Positions 34,817 to 44,814 of a stretch of 64,000 bases of DNA are shown here, piece after piece (the stretch's first letter is position 1; every line of letters starts with the position of its first letter). The stretch is taken from NCBI RefSeq assembly GCF_000974785.1, contig NZ_BBWV01000001.1:1-64000 (forward strand). Reading direction: 5' to 3'. The notes under the pieces are model-generated. The model saw only the letters and a program-made list of their open reading frames with translations. It ran no database searches and was not told the origin of the DNA. This DNA comes from Flavihumibacter petaseus NBRC 106054. Its GTDB lineage: Bacteria > Bacteroidota > Bacteroidia > Chitinophagales > Chitinophagaceae. Both the position numbers and the translations under genes were made by a program.

Positions 34817-36532
34817 ATGTCCGGCGAAATAATAGCCATAATATCCATCTTCCTGGTGACCCTCATTCTGGCATGGCCACTGGGGAAATACATCTCCAAA
34901 GTGTTTCGGGGAGAAAGGACACTGACCGATTTCATGTCACCACTGGAACGATTTATTTTCCGGTTCAGTGGAATTAATCCCAACGAACCCATGAGCTGGA
35001 AACAGTTTCTGAAAGCCATGCTGACTGTAAACGCATTGTGGCTATTCTATGCAATGGGTCTTTTAATTTACCAGGACCGTTTTCCGCTCAACCCGGATGG
35101 TAATGCAGCACAAACACCAGACCTGGCTTTCAACACTGCGATCAGCTTTCTGGTTAACTGTAACCTGCAACACTATTCCGGTGAAAGCGGCCTGACTTAT
35201 TTCACGCAACTGTTCGTGATTACTTTTCTTCAATTTGTGAGTGCTGCAACTGGTATAGCGTGCCTGATTGGTCTCTTCAACGGATTCAGGGAACGCACTA
35301 CCAACAATCTTGGAAACTTCTGGAACTACCTGGTTTTGAGTGTTACCAGGATTTTGCTTCCGCTGTCCATTGTTGTTGCTGTTATCCTGGTATTCAACGG
35401 AACGCCATCAAGCTTTGCCGGAAAAGATACCATTACGACGCTTCAGGGAGATACCGTGCAGGTATCCCGTGGACCAGCGGCCGGGATGATCGCCATCAAA
35501 CAGCTGGGTACCAATGGCGGTGGTTGGTTTGGCGTCAATTCCGCCCATCCGCTGGAAAACCCCAACTACCTAACCAATGCGGTAGAAACAATTTCCATAT
35601 TGCTGATCCCCATTGCGCTCATTTTTTCATTAGGCTTCTACCTGCAGCGCAGGAAACTGGCAGTTATGATCTTTGGTGTAATGTCGGTGCTCTTCATTCT
35701 CTTTACCGCAATCAATACATGGTATGAAACAAAGGGAAACCCCGCCATCGACAGGCTGGGTATTGCCCAACTCCAGGGTAGTATGGAAGGAAAGGAAGTT
35801 CGAATAGGAGCGGCTGCGACAGCATTGTGGAGTGTAGCAACAACCTCTACTTCCAATGGATCGGTTAACGGAATGCACGATAGCCTTACTCCAATTTCCG
35901 GTGGTGTGGTGATCCTTGATATGATGATCAATGCCCTTTATGGTGGTGTTGGTGTTGGGTTACTAAACTTCTTCATCTTCATTGTTATTGCAGTATTTCT
36001 TTCGGGCCTTATGGTAGGCAGAACGCCGGAGTTCATGGGACATAAAGTTGAAGCCAGGGAAGTAAAAATAGCTGCGCTAATCACACTGTTGTCCGCGTTC
36101 CTCATCAAGGGATTCACAGCACTGGCCGCTTATATGGTAGCTCATCACCCTGAAATCGCGTGGTCAGTAAAACCCGGTGCATGGCTGAACAACCCCTCTT
36201 TCCATGGATTTTCGGAAATGCTGTATGAATTCACCTCCTCCAATGCGAACAATGGAAGCGGATTTGAAGGGCTCGCAGATAACAATATATTCTGGAATGT
36301 AACAACCGGTATTGTTCTGATTCTTGGCAGGTACCTTCCGATCATCGGACCCATTGCAATTGTCGGACTACTGGCCAACAAAAAGTTCATACCTGAATCT
36401 CCGGGCACGCTCCGGACAGATTCCATCACCTTTGGGGTTATGACACTTGCAGTGATCATCATTGTAACAGCACTTTCTTACCTGCCTGCGCTTGCCCTCG
36501 GACCACTGGCTGAATATTTCTCCCTTTATTAA
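34817..36532 (+). CDS. kdpA: K+-transporting ATPase subunit KdpA (ion channel-like subunit)
   Basis: 571 residues with about ten membrane helices; binds and conducts K+. Selectivity-filter loops are visible: VNCNLQHYSGE (about residue 113), GTNGGGWFGVNSAHP (about 231) and SNANNGSGFEG (about 475). N-terminus in the inner membrane is typical (IIAIISIFLVTLILAWPLGK). Full length for the family. Part of kdpFABC. Confidence 0.97.
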   Translation: MSGEIIAIISIFLVTLILAWPLGKYISKVFRGERTLTDFMSPLERFIFRFSGINPNEPMSWKQFLKAMLTVNALWLFYAMGLLIYQDRFPLNPDGNAAQTPDLAFNTAISFLVNCNLQHYSGESGLTYFTQLFVITFLQFVSAATGIACLIGLFNGFRERTTNNLGNFWNYLVLSVTRILLPLSIVVAVILVFNGTPSSFAGKDTITTLQGDTVQVSRGPAAGMIAIKQLGTNGGGWFGVNSAHPLENPNYLTNAVETISILLIPIALIFSLGFYLQRRKLAVMIFGVMSVLFILFTAINTWYETKGNPAIDRLGIAQLQGSMEGKEVRIGAAATALWSVATTSTSNGSVNGMHDSLTPISGGVVILDMMINALYGGVGVGLLNFFIFIVIAVFLSGLMVGRTPEFMGHKVEAREVKIAALITLLSAFLIKGFTALAAYMVAHHPEIAWSVKPGAWLNNPSFHGFSEMLYEFTSSNANNGSGFEGLADNNIFWNVTTGIVLILGRYLPIIGPIAIVGLLANKKFIPESPGTLRTDSITFGVMTLAVIIIVTALSYLPALALGPLAEYFSLY

Positions 36533-36541
36533 TTGTACACC

Positions 36542-38578
36542 ATGTCAAGTTCAAAAAGAAAAATACCCCTGTTCGAACCACGGCTGGTTCGCACTGCCCT
36601 GCAGCAATCATTCATCAAGCTGCATCCCGTTAAGATGTTCCGGAACCCGGTTATGTTCTCCGTGGAAATTGCCACTGCCATCATGCTGGCGGTAGTACTC
36701 TATCAAATGAGTACAGGTGAAAAGAGCCAGGGTGGCGTCTGGTACAATACTCTGGTATTCGCGATCCTGCTCATCACCGTGCTGTTTGCCAATTTTGCGG
36801 AAGCCCTTGCCGAAGCAAGAGGTAAGGCACAGGCCGAAAGTCTGCGTAAAACACGGGAAGAGACTCCGGCCAAAAAGCTAACAGGCGGCAAGGTTAACCG
36901 TGTTTCGTCTTCACAACTGCTACTGGGCGACCTGTTTGTATGCGAGGCGGGAGACGTGATTCCTATGGATGGAGAAATCATTGACGGTATTGCTACAATT
37001 GATGAGTCCGCCATTACCGGCGAATCAGCTCCTGTGATCCGTGAATCGGGTGGGGACAAATCATCTGTAACCGGTGGTACCAAAGTACTCAGCGATAGGA
37101 TTGTCGTAAAAGTAACAACAGCTCCCGGTGAAACTTTTCTTGACAAAATGATTGCCCTGGTTGAAGGTGCATCACGGCAAAAAACGCCCAATGAAATTGC
37201 CCTGACTATCCTCCTGGCAGCCTTTACATTGATATTCGTTATCGTTTGCGTAACCCTTAAACCCTTTGCCGACTATGCAAAGACACCCATCACCATCGCG
37301 GCATTCGTTTCACTCTTTGTCTGCCTGATTCCCACCACTATTGGCGGATTACTGTCAGCCATCGGTATTGCAGGAATGGACCGGGCACTCGGCGCCAATG
37401 TAATTGCAAAAAGTGGCAAAGCAGTTGAAACCGCTGGTGACGTTGATGTATTGTTGCTGGACAAAACCGGTACCATCACCATCGGAAACAGAAAAGCCAC
37501 CAACTTTTTCCCGGTAAACGGAATGCCTGAGAACAAATTCATCGAACTCAGTGCGTTGAGTTCCTTGTCGGATGATACACCGGAGGGCAAATCCATCGTG
37601 GAGCTTGCGCAACAAAAAGGAGTCCAGGCCATCGCTGAAAAAGGAACCAGGTTTGTACCATTTACTGCTGAAACCCGCAGCAGCGGAGTGGACACACCAT
37701 CCGGCAGCAATATCCGGAAGGGTGCTTTCGATGCCATTAGTAACATGATAAAAGCCAGTGGCAACACAGTACCGCAACCGGCGGCTGAAACGGTACAACG
37801 GATTGCAGCCAACGGGGGTACTCCGCTGGTCGTTTCGCTGAACAATGAAGTAAAAGGGGTGATTGAGTTGCAGGATATTGTCAAACCCGGCATCCAGGAA
37901 AGGTTTCATCGATTGCGCAAAATGGGCGTAAAGACTGTAATGGTAACCGGAGATAACCCGCTCACGGCAAAATACATTGCCAATGTATCCGGCGTCGATG
38001 ATTTTATTGCCGAAGCCAAACCGGAAGACAAGATGCATTACATCCGCCAGGAACAGGCGAATGGAAAGCTCGTTGCCATGATGGGCGACGGTACCAATGA
38101 CGCCCCGGCACTGGCACAGGCGGATGTGGGTGTTGCCATGAACAGCGGCACCCAGGCTGCAAAAGAAGCCGGGAATATGGTGGATCTGGATAATGATCCC
38201 ACCAAATTGATCGAAGTGGTGGAAATAGGTAAACAACTGCTGATCACCAGGGGTACGCTGACCACCTTCTCAATCGCCAACGATGTAGCGAAATACTTCG
38301 CAATTGTCCCTGCACTCTTCATCAGTTCCATACCTGCCCTGCAGGCACTTAACATCATGCACCTGAAGAGTCCTGAGTCGGCCATTCTGTCTGCCATCAT
38401 CTTCAACGCGATCATCATACCGATCCTGATACCACTCGCTTTGAAGGGAGTGCAGTATCGCCCGATTGGCGCGTCTGCGCTGCTTCGCCGGAACCTGTTT
38501 GTGTATGGACTTGGCGGCATTATAGTACCCTTCATCGGAATAAAGCTGATTGACCTCCTGGTTGGCCTTTTCGTGTAA
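36542..38578 (+). CDS. kdpB: K+-transporting P-type ATPase subunit KdpB
   Basis: 678 residues from ATG 36542 (a TTG three codons earlier is unlikely). P-type ATPase marks: TGES loop ITGESAPVI (about residue 158), phosphorylated Asp in [13 protein letters not shown] (about 307), nucleotide-binding KGAFDAI region, and hinge [20 protein letters not shown] (about 516). It hydrolyses ATP to drive K+ uptake through KdpA. Ten bases after kdpA. Confidence 0.97.
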   Translation: MSSSKRKIPLFEPRLVRTALQQSFIKLHPVKMFRNPVMFSVEIATAIMLAVVLYQMSTGEKSQGGVWYNTLVFAILLITVLFANFAEALAEARGKAQAESLRKTREETPAKKLTGGKVNRVSSSQLLLGDLFVCEAGDVIPMDGEIIDGIATIDESAITGESAPVIRESGGDKSSVTGGTKVLSDRIVVKVTTAPGETFLDKMIALVEGASRQKTPNEIALTILLAAFTLIFVIVCVTLKPFADYAKTPITIAAFVSLFVCLIPTTIGGLLSAIGIAGMDRALGANVIAKSGKAVETAGDVDVLLLDKTGTITIGNRKATNFFPVNGMPENKFIELSALSSLSDDTPEGKSIVELAQQKGVQAIAEKGTRFVPFTAETRSSGVDTPSGSNIRKGAFDAISNMIKASGNTVPQPAAETVQRIAANGGTPLVVSLNNEVKGVIELQDIVKPGIQERFHRLRKMGVKTVMVTGDNPLTAKYIANVSGVDDFIAEAKPEDKMHYIRQEQANGKLVAMMGDGTNDAPALAQADVGVAMNSGTQAAKEAGNMVDLDNDPTKLIEVVEIGKQLLITRGTLTTFSIANDVAKYFAIVPALFISSIPALQALNIMHLKSPESAILSAIIFNAIIIPILIPLALKGVQYRPIGASALLRRNLFVYGLGGIIVPFIGIKLIDLLVGLFV

Positions 38579-38596
38579 TCAGAAAAACAAATAATT

Positions 38597-39157
38597 ATGA
38601 AAAAGTATCTTGGTATATCATTCAAACTTTCCCTCGCACTGCTTATTCTGTGCAGCTTGCTTTTCCCTCTGCTTATTGCAGCTATCGGAAAAGCAGCCCC
38701 CGGCGGTGGAGATGGCGAAACAGTAAAAGTGAATGGAAAAGTAGTTGGGTATAAAAATATCGGTCAACAATTCTCCGAAGATAAATATTTTCAGGGTCGC
38801 CCATCTGCTGTCAGTTATAACGCAGGAGGATCCGGCGGCAGCAATAAAGGCGCCTCAAACCCTGATTACCTGCAACAGGTAAAGGACCGGATAGACACTT
38901 TCCTCGTGCACAACCCCGGCGTATCGCACGCCGATATCCCGGCAGACCTGGTAACAGCCAGCGGCAGTGGTCTGGATCCGGATATAAGTCCTGCTTCCGC
39001 CCTGGTACAGGTTAAGAGAATTGCTGCCATCCGCCATCTTCCTGAAGAAAAATTAAAATCCCTTGTTGCTGAAAATACTGAAAAACATATGCTGGGCTTT
39101 GGTCCCACTACAGTAAACGTACTCCTCCTGAATATCGCGCTAGACAATCTGAAATAA
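38597..39157 (+). CDS. kdpC: K+-transporting ATPase subunit KdpC
   Basis: 186 residues: one N-terminal membrane helix (LGISFKLSLALLILCSLLFP) then a periplasmic domain with the KdpC pattern YFQGRPSAVSYNAGGSGGSN, ASGSGLDPDISPASA, and the end FGPTTVNVLLLNIAL. Stabilises the KdpB-KdpA complex. Eighteen bases after kdpB and eight before the porin gene, so one operon. Confidence 0.97.
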   Translation: MKKYLGISFKLSLALLILCSLLFPLLIAAIGKAAPGGGDGETVKVNGKVVGYKNIGQQFSEDKYFQGRPSAVSYNAGGSGGSNKGASNPDYLQQVKDRIDTFLVHNPGVSHADIPADLVTASGSGLDPDISPASALVQVKRIAAIRHLPEEKLKSLVAENTEKHMLGFGPTTVNVLLLNIALDNLK

Positions 39158-39165
39158 AGTGCACC

Positions 39166-40269
39166 ATGAAAAAGAAAATCAAACTGCGCTCTCTTGCCTT
39201 CTTGTCATTATTGCTATGCAAAAGTCCCGTTCAGGCACAGGACACTACTGCATCCACTGCACCTGCCCCGACACTTCAGTTCAGCGGATACGCTGAAGCC
39301 TATTACTCCTATGATTTTAACGAACCAGCAGATCACAACAAAGCCACCTTCCTCTACAGTCATAGCCGGCACAATGAATTCAACCTCAACCTCGGATACC
39401 TGAAAGCCGCCTATTCGGCAGCAAGGATCAGGGCTAACCTGGCGCTTGCGGCAGGCACTTATATGAATGCCAACTACGCGGCTGAGACCGGTGTGTTGAA
39501 AAATATCTTCGAAGCCAATGCCGGTGTCCGGCTTGGCAGAAAACAATTGTGGCTGGATGCGGGCATCTTCGGTTCACATATCGGCTTCGAAAGCGCTATC
39601 AGCAAGGACTGCTGGACACTGACAAGGAGCATCCTTGCTGAAAACTCACCGTACTACGAGGCTGGGGCCAAACTGACCTATTCGACAGACAATGGTAAAT
39701 GGCTCATGAGTGTTCTTGCACTGAATGGCTGGCAGCGGATTACCCGCGTAGACGGCAATTCCATGATGAGCTGGGGCACGCAATTGCAGTACAAACCATC
39801 GGGAAATGTATTATTGAACTACAGTACATTTCTCGGTACGGATAAACCGGATACGGCCCGGCTCTTGCGGGTGTTTCACAATGTTTATGGTACTTTTCAG
39901 CTGTCTGAAAAGTGGGGCCTTACAACAGGTTTCGATATCGGTACCGAAGAAAAGACACCATCCGCTGACGGCACAAACTTATGGTATTCCCCTGTTGTTA
40001 TAGTACGTTTTGCCGTCAACAAGAAATGGACCGTTGCGGCAAGGGCGGAATATTATAACGACAAGGACGGGGTAATCATCAGTACGGAAACCCCGAATGG
40101 CTTTCAGACCTCGGGTTACTCCCTGAATATTGACTACAGTCCCGTACAAAATGCACTGATTCGCTTGGAAGGCAGGAATCTCCGGAACAAAGACGACAGT
40201 TTTGCAGGAAAAGACGGTCCCAGCAATAACGATTCATTCATCACGGCATCCATTGCCATTTCATTCTGA
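39166..40269 (+). CDS. outer-membrane porin of the kdp operon (OmpL-like barrel)
   Basis: 367 residues; signal peptide ending at SPVQAQ. The body is a beta-barrel of the putative beta-barrel porin-2 type: LQFSGYAEAYYSYDFNEP start, GYLKAAYSAARIRANLALAAG, DAGIFGSHIGFESAISKDCW, and a C-terminal strand FITASIAISF. It sits between kdpC and the KdpD fragment with gaps of 8 and 2 bases, so it probably lets K+ or another ion through the outer membrane when the Kdp system is on. This pairing is not part of the E. coli Kdp system. Confidence 0.85.
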   Translation: MKKKIKLRSLAFLSLLLCKSPVQAQDTTASTAPAPTLQFSGYAEAYYSYDFNEPADHNKATFLYSHSRHNEFNLNLGYLKAAYSAARIRANLALAAGTYMNANYAAETGVLKNIFEANAGVRLGRKQLWLDAGIFGSHIGFESAISKDCWTLTRSILAENSPYYEAGAKLTYSTDNGKWLMSVLALNGWQRITRVDGNSMMSWGTQLQYKPSGNVLLNYSTFLGTDKPDTARLLRVFHNVYGTFQLSEKWGLTTGFDIGTEEKTPSADGTNLWYSPVVIVRFAVNKKWTVAARAEYYNDKDGVIISTETPNGFQTSGYSLNIDYSPVQNALIRLEGRNLRNKDDSFAGKDGPSNNDSFITASIAISF

Positions 40270-40271
40270 TC

Positions 40272-41387
40272 ATGGAAACCATAGCAACTGATTGGCCGGA
40301 TCGCCGAAAAGAGCAAAAAGGCAAGCTCAAGATCTATATCGGGATGAGTGCCGGCGTGGGCAAGACTTACCGCATGTTGCAGGAGGCCCATACGCTGTTG
40401 CGAAATGGTATCAATTTGAAAATAGGTTATGTAGAAACGCACCGGCGCCAGGAAACTGAGGCGCTGGTGCCAGGTCTTCCACTGCTTCCACGAAGGAAAG
40501 TATTCTATAAAGGAAAAGAACTGGATGAAATGGATGTGCAGGCGATAATCCTGCTACACCCGCAGGTAGTAGTCGTTGATGAATTGGCCCATTCCAACAT
40601 TCCCGGAAGCCGGAACGAAAAGCGGTGGCAGGATGTGCTGGACATCCTGGAAGCAGGCATTGATGTAATCACTGCAGTCAATATTCAGCATATAGAAAGC
40701 ATCAATGACGATGTGAAAGCCATTACCGGCATTGAAGTTAAAGAACGTGTACCGGACAAAGTGCTTCAGCTGGCAGATGAAGTGGTCAATATTGACCTTA
40801 CAGCCCAGGAACTCATCACCAGGTTAAAGGAAGGAAAAATTTATGACCATGCAAAAGTACAACAAGCCCTAACCAACTTCTTCCAGCCGGAGAAGATCCT
40901 TCAATTGCGTGAGCTCGCACTCAAAGAAGTGGCAGGCCAGGTGGAAAGGAAGGTAGATTATGAAGTGGCAGCCGGAAACCGCCAGTGGCGGCATGAAAGA
41001 TTTCTTGCCTGTATTTCTTCCAATCATGAAACAGCACAGCACATCATCCGGAAAACTGCAAGAATGGCCTCGTATTACAACAGCCGATGGTATGTTTTAT
41101 ACGTTCAGACGCCCAGAGAAGCAGCCGATAAGATCCCACTTGCTGCACAACGACACCTGATCAATAACTTCAAAAATGCAACGGAACTGGGAGGCGATAT
41201 TGTTCAGCGGCAAAGCCGGAATGTGGCGGAAGCCATCATGGCCCTGATTGAAGAAAAAGGAATTACAACAGTCTGCATCGGAAAACCACATTTTCACCTG
41301 TGGCAGATCATTCTGAAGACAAATGTGTTCAATCATTTGCTGAAAACCTTATCCAAAAATGATGTTGATCTGGTAATTTTATCATGA
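40272..41387 (+). CDS. kdpD: KdpD N-terminal sensor half without kinase
   Basis: 371 residues covering only the cytoplasmic N-terminal part of KdpD: the KdpD domain with Walker A (GMSAGVGKTYRML) and Walker B-like VVVDELAHSNIPGSRNEKRW, then the USP-like domain (ERFLACISSNHETAQHIIRK ... VCIGKPHFHLWQ). It ends where the membrane helices and kinase of full-length KdpD would start. It is not a broken gene: it closes with an ATGA overlap into a separate histidine kinase. Presumably it senses K+ or c-di-AMP and acts on that kinase as a partner protein. Confidence 0.93.
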   Translation: METIATDWPDRRKEQKGKLKIYIGMSAGVGKTYRMLQEAHTLLRNGINLKIGYVETHRRQETEALVPGLPLLPRRKVFYKGKELDEMDVQAIILLHPQVVVVDELAHSNIPGSRNEKRWQDVLDILEAGIDVITAVNIQHIESINDDVKAITGIEVKERVPDKVLQLADEVVNIDLTAQELITRLKEGKIYDHAKVQQALTNFFQPEKILQLRELALKEVAGQVERKVDYEVAAGNRQWRHERFLACISSNHETAQHIIRKTARMASYYNSRWYVLYVQTPREAADKIPLAAQRHLINNFKNATELGGDIVQRQSRNVAEAIMALIEEKGITTVCIGKPHFHLWQIILKTNVFNHLLKTLSKNDVDLVILS

Positions 41388-43096
41388 TGGCAACAACCGT
41401 AAAAAACAAGATCCGTCTGGGAACTTTGTTCCTCTTTGTGCTCGTTTTACTTTCCTGCGGAGTAGGGATCTATAACCTGGTTCGCCTGAAACAGGATGCT
41501 GACAGAATTCTGAAGAACAATTACGAATCACTCGACTATTGTCACAGCATACAACAGTTGCTTGACAACGATGGTAATCCGTCGGCCATCGACAGCTTGT
41601 TGCGGTTACAGGAATCAAACGTTACCGAACCCGGGGAAAATGAGGCCACCAAAATAATCCGCGGTCATTTTGAAATATGGCGGAAAAAGCCGGCGGAAAA
41701 TGAAGCAGGTGCCCGCGAAAACGCACTATCAGCTATTCGGGGAGGCCTGCAGGAAGTACTCCGATTGAACATGTCGGCCATTGAGGCTAAAAACAATAAA
41801 GCGCGTGATACCGCAGATACGGCACTGGCATTTATTTCATTTATTGCAGCGATAGTATTCCTGGTCGGTCTAAGCTTCTCTTATAATTTCCCGGCTATCC
41901 TCACTGAACCGATCAACGCATTCTCGGAAGGTATTGATCAGATCAGCAAGCGAAACTACCAGTATCGAATAGAACTGAACCGCAGGGATGAATTCGGCAG
42001 GATGGCGAATGCCTTCAATACCATGGCTGAACGGCTGGAATATTTTGAAAACAGCAACCTGAATAAGATCATCTTTGAAAAGACAAGAGCTGAAGCAGTG
42101 ATCAACAGCCTGAAAGATGCCAGTTTTGGCATTGACAAAAAAGGAACCGTCCTTTTTGCCAATGACCAGGCGCTGCAGTTGCTGGGACTACAGGCAAAAG
42201 ATATTGTCGGCATGCCTGTTACCGAAGTCAGCAGCAGGAATGACCTCTTCCGTTTTTTACTGGAAGACCAGGGCAACCTTCCGTTTAAGGTTGTGGTGGA
42301 TAACCGGGAAAATTATTTTATTCGTGAACAAATGCAAATTGACCAGGAAGGTTACAGCAGCAAAGTGATCGTGCTGAAAAACATCACATCATTCAAGGAA
42401 CTTGACGTTGCGAAAACGAATTTCATTGCTACCATATCGCATGAGCTAAAAACACCGCTTGCCGCTTCAGATCTCGGGTTGAAACTACTCGAAGATGAGC
42501 GGGTAGGTCTGCTATCTGGCGAACAACGTGACCTGATCGCACAGTTAAAAGCTGACAATCTGCGAATGCTCTCAATCTTAAGTGAGCTGCTCAACATGGC
42601 ACAGGTTGAAGCGGGCAAAATTCAACTCGATATTTCTGCGGCAGCCCCGGAATCAATCATGGATAATGCCATCCGATTGGCGCAGGCAGCAGCAAAAGAA
42701 AAAAATTTAACCATTACAAGGGATTATGCCAATGGCTTGCAGGCAGTCAATGCGGATGCTGATAAAACCGTTTGGGTACTCAATAATTTCCTGACGAATG
42801 CCATCAAATATTCACCTGAAGGCGCCGGCATTTCTGTTTCCATCAGCCAGTCCGGCGATCGTATTCAATTCGCTGTAAGTGATGCTGGTCCGGGGATTGA
42901 ACCGATTTACCAGTCGAAAATTTTTGATCGTTTTTTCAAAGTACCCGGTTCAAGAGCAGGTGGAACCGGACTGGGACTGGCTATTTCCAAAGAATTCATA
43001 GAAGCGCAGGGTGGTAACATCTGGGTACAGAGCCAACCTGGCACCGGAAGCAGGTTTGGATTTGACTTGCCAACGTACCGAAATTTTAACACTTGA
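41384..43096 (+). CDS. HAMP-PAS sensor histidine kinase of the kdp locus
   Basis: 570 residues: membrane helix ~10-32, periplasmic sensor segment ~33-145, second helix ~147-168, HAMP (EPINAFSEGIDQISKRNYQY), PAS-like domain (SFGIDKKGTVLFANDQALQL), HisKA with FIATISHELKTPLAASDLGL (about residue 350), and HATPase (NNFLTNAIKYSPEG, DAGPGIEPIYQSKIFDRFF, GGTGLGLAISKEF). Overlaps the KdpD fragment by four bases. It probably phosphorylates the sigma-54 regulator encoded upstream. Last gene of the kdp run; 43097-43199 downstream has only short palindromes. Confidence 0.92.
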   Translation: MMATTVKNKIRLGTLFLFVLVLLSCGVGIYNLVRLKQDADRILKNNYESLDYCHSIQQLLDNDGNPSAIDSLLRLQESNVTEPGENEATKIIRGHFEIWRKKPAENEAGARENALSAIRGGLQEVLRLNMSAIEAKNNKARDTADTALAFISFIAAIVFLVGLSFSYNFPAILTEPINAFSEGIDQISKRNYQYRIELNRRDEFGRMANAFNTMAERLEYFENSNLNKIIFEKTRAEAVINSLKDASFGIDKKGTVLFANDQALQLLGLQAKDIVGMPVTEVSSRNDLFRFLLEDQGNLPFKVVVDNRENYFIREQMQIDQEGYSSKVIVLKNITSFKELDVAKTNFIATISHELKTPLAASDLGLKLLEDERVGLLSGEQRDLIAQLKADNLRMLSILSELLNMAQVEAGKIQLDISAAAPESIMDNAIRLAQAAAKEKNLTITRDYANGLQAVNADADKTVWVLNNFLTNAIKYSPEGAGISVSISQSGDRIQFAVSDAGPGIEPIYQSKIFDRFFKVPGSRAGGTGLGLAISKEFIEAQGGNIWVQSQPGTGSRFGFDLPTYRNFNT

Positions 43097-43199
43097 AACG
43101 GATGGAAATTATTTCCACATCAATCCGGCACTAACGGAACAGTTCTTGTGACTGGTATGAAACCAGGAATATTCCTGTGTAACCATCAATTGTTTCGTT

Positions 43200-43700
43200 A
43201 TGATAGCGCACAAAGAAACGATCTACACGAAAGACCCCAGTAACAAGAAGATGAAGGTGATCCGCGAATTTGACGCACCTGTGGAAGCCGTATGGAAGGC
43301 GTGGACGGATGCATCATTGTTGGACCAGTGGTGGGCGCCACATCCGTGGAAGGCCCGTACCCAAAGTATGGACTTCAAAGACGGCGGCACATGGTTCTAT
43401 TATATGGAAGGACCAAAAGGCGAAAAGCAACATAGCCGGGCTGATTATACCGGCATCACACCTTTGAAGGAATTCAGCGGAGATGACGCATTCTGTGATG
43501 AGAAGGGTGAAAGGATTGAAAACATGCCAACGATGCACTGGAAAAACACCTTTGCCAAAACGAAGGATGGGACCAGGGTTACCTCAGAACTAACCTTCCC
43601 AACCGCTGCCGCATTGGACAAAACAGTGGAAATGGGATTTAAAGAAGGTTTTGCTGCCGCGCACCAGAATCTTGATGAATTGCTGGAACGCAATATCTGA
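43200..43700 (+). CDS. SRPBCC (AHSA1-type) domain protein
   Basis: 166 residues, no signal peptide. The START/Bet v1-like fold of the AHSA1 group is shown by the opening VIREFDAPVEAVWKAWTDAS, DQWWAPHPW, FKDGGTWFYYMEGPKG, and the closing FKEGFAAAHQNLDELL helix. These proteins bind small hydrophobic ligands; the function is not known here. A perfect palindrome CAGGAATATTCCTG (43164-43177) lies 22 bases upstream of the start and may be an operator. Followed by a strong terminator. Confidence 0.85.
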   Translation: MIAHKETIYTKDPSNKKMKVIREFDAPVEAVWKAWTDASLLDQWWAPHPWKARTQSMDFKDGGTWFYYMEGPKGEKQHSRADYTGITPLKEFSGDDAFCDEKGERIENMPTMHWKNTFAKTKDGTRVTSELTFPTAAALDKTVEMGFKEGFAAAHQNLDELLERNI

Positions 43701-43719
43701 TGTATTTGAATTTTCTGTT

Positions 43720-43755
43720 CTCCACCCGTTGGCAACCAACGGGTGGAGTTTTTTT
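43720..43755 (+). terminator. rho-independent terminator
   Basis: CTCCACCCGTTGG and CCAACGGGTGGAG make a perfect 13-bp stem with a 3-base loop (CAA), followed at once by seven T. It ends the SRPBCC gene on the plus strand and lies directly against the 3' end of the convergent gene at 43759. Confidence 0.93.
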
Positions 43756-43758
43756 ATG

Positions 43759-44772
43759 TCAGACCGTAATCACCACCTTACCGATTGCTTTTCCACTTTC
43801 CAGCAACTGATGCGCCGCTTTGAGGTTTTCCGCTGATAGTCCCTCATAGACACGCTGTATCGTGGTCTTCAGCAGTCCATCATCAATCATCCTTGAAATA
43901 ATATTCAGGATCTCATATTGCCCGATCATATCAGTAGTTTGGAACATACTCCGGGTAAACATGAATTCCCACGAAAAAGAAACTGATTTGTTTTTGAGTT
44001 TATTCAGGGCAACCGGAACCGAAGAACCGGTTATCGAAGCAATCCTGCCCTGGGGGCGGATAAGTTCCGCCATAGTATCCCAGTAACCATTGGCATCAAC
44101 AAGGTCAATAATAAAATCGACCACCGGAAATCCGGCTTCCTTTATTTCGGGCAGCAGGTTTTTATGGTTGATCACATAGTGGGCACCCATTTGCCGGCAC
44201 CATTCGATCGTTTCCGGCCTGGAAGCAGTTGCAATCACTTTCAATCCTGCGATTTGCCTGGCCAGTTGTATCGCAATGGAACCCACACCGCCGGCACCTC
44301 CAATGATCAGCAGTGATTTGCCCTCGTCACGGTCTGCTTCAATGAGCATCCTGTCAAAAAGCATTTCCCATGCGGTAAGCGCTGTCAGGGGTAGCGCGGC
44401 AGCTTCAGCAAAATTCAGCCGGGCAGGTTTCTTACCAACGATCCGCTCATCCACCACCTGGAATTCTGCATTGCTTCCGGCACGAGTGATATCTCCCGCA
44501 TAATAAACAGGATCGCCCGGTTTGAAAAGCGTCACCTTACTTCCCGTAGCGACTACTGTTCCTGCCGCATCCCAACCGATAATTTTCGGTTGCTCCAGCC
44601 TGTTTTCGCGGGCGCTGTTCTGCCGCACTTTAAAATCGACGGGATTGACACTGATGGCCTGCACCTGTACAAGCAGGTCCCTATCCCCCGGAACCGGTAC
44701 CGGTGTTTCAAAAGCAACAAAACTATCCGGTTCTGAAATGGGCAATGACTGGTAGAATCCGATGGCTTTCAT
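43759..44772 (-). CDS. zinc-independent alcohol dehydrogenase/quinone oxidoreductase (MDR family)
   Basis: 337 residues from ATG 44772. GroES-like N-terminal domain (VQAISVNPVDFKVRQ, IIGWDAAGTVVATGSKV) and Rossmann domain with LLIIGGAGGVGSIAIQLA. No zinc-binding cysteine cluster, so it belongs with the zeta-crystallin/quinone oxidoreductase-like medium-chain dehydrogenases using NADPH. Resembles proteins annotated as zinc-type alcohol dehydrogenase-like (YogA-like). Substrate unknown. Convergent with the SRPBCC gene. Confidence 0.88.
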   Translation of the reverse strand: MKAIGFYQSLPISEPDSFVAFETPVPVPGDRDLLVQVQAISVNPVDFKVRQNSARENRLEQPKIIGWDAAGTVVATGSKVTLFKPGDPVYYAGDITRAGSNAEFQVVDERIVGKKPARLNFAEAAALPLTALTAWEMLFDRMLIEADRDEGKSLLIIGGAGGVGSIAIQLARQIAGLKVIATASRPETIEWCRQMGAHYVINHKNLLPEIKEAGFPVVDFIIDLVDANGYWDTMAELIRPQGRIASITGSSVPVALNKLKNKSVSFSWEFMFTRSMFQTTDMIGQYEILNIISRMIDDGLLKTTIQRVYEGLSAENLKAAHQLLESGKAIGKVVITV

Positions 44773-44814
44773 ACAATGGCCTAACAACAGAAAAAGCTTC
44801 TGGTTTGAATCGCA

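Noticed and set aside
40272-41387. KdpD fragment as a pseudogene
   Set aside because: Ends cleanly with an ATGA overlap into an intact kinase gene, with intact Walker motifs, so a natural split is more likely than decay.
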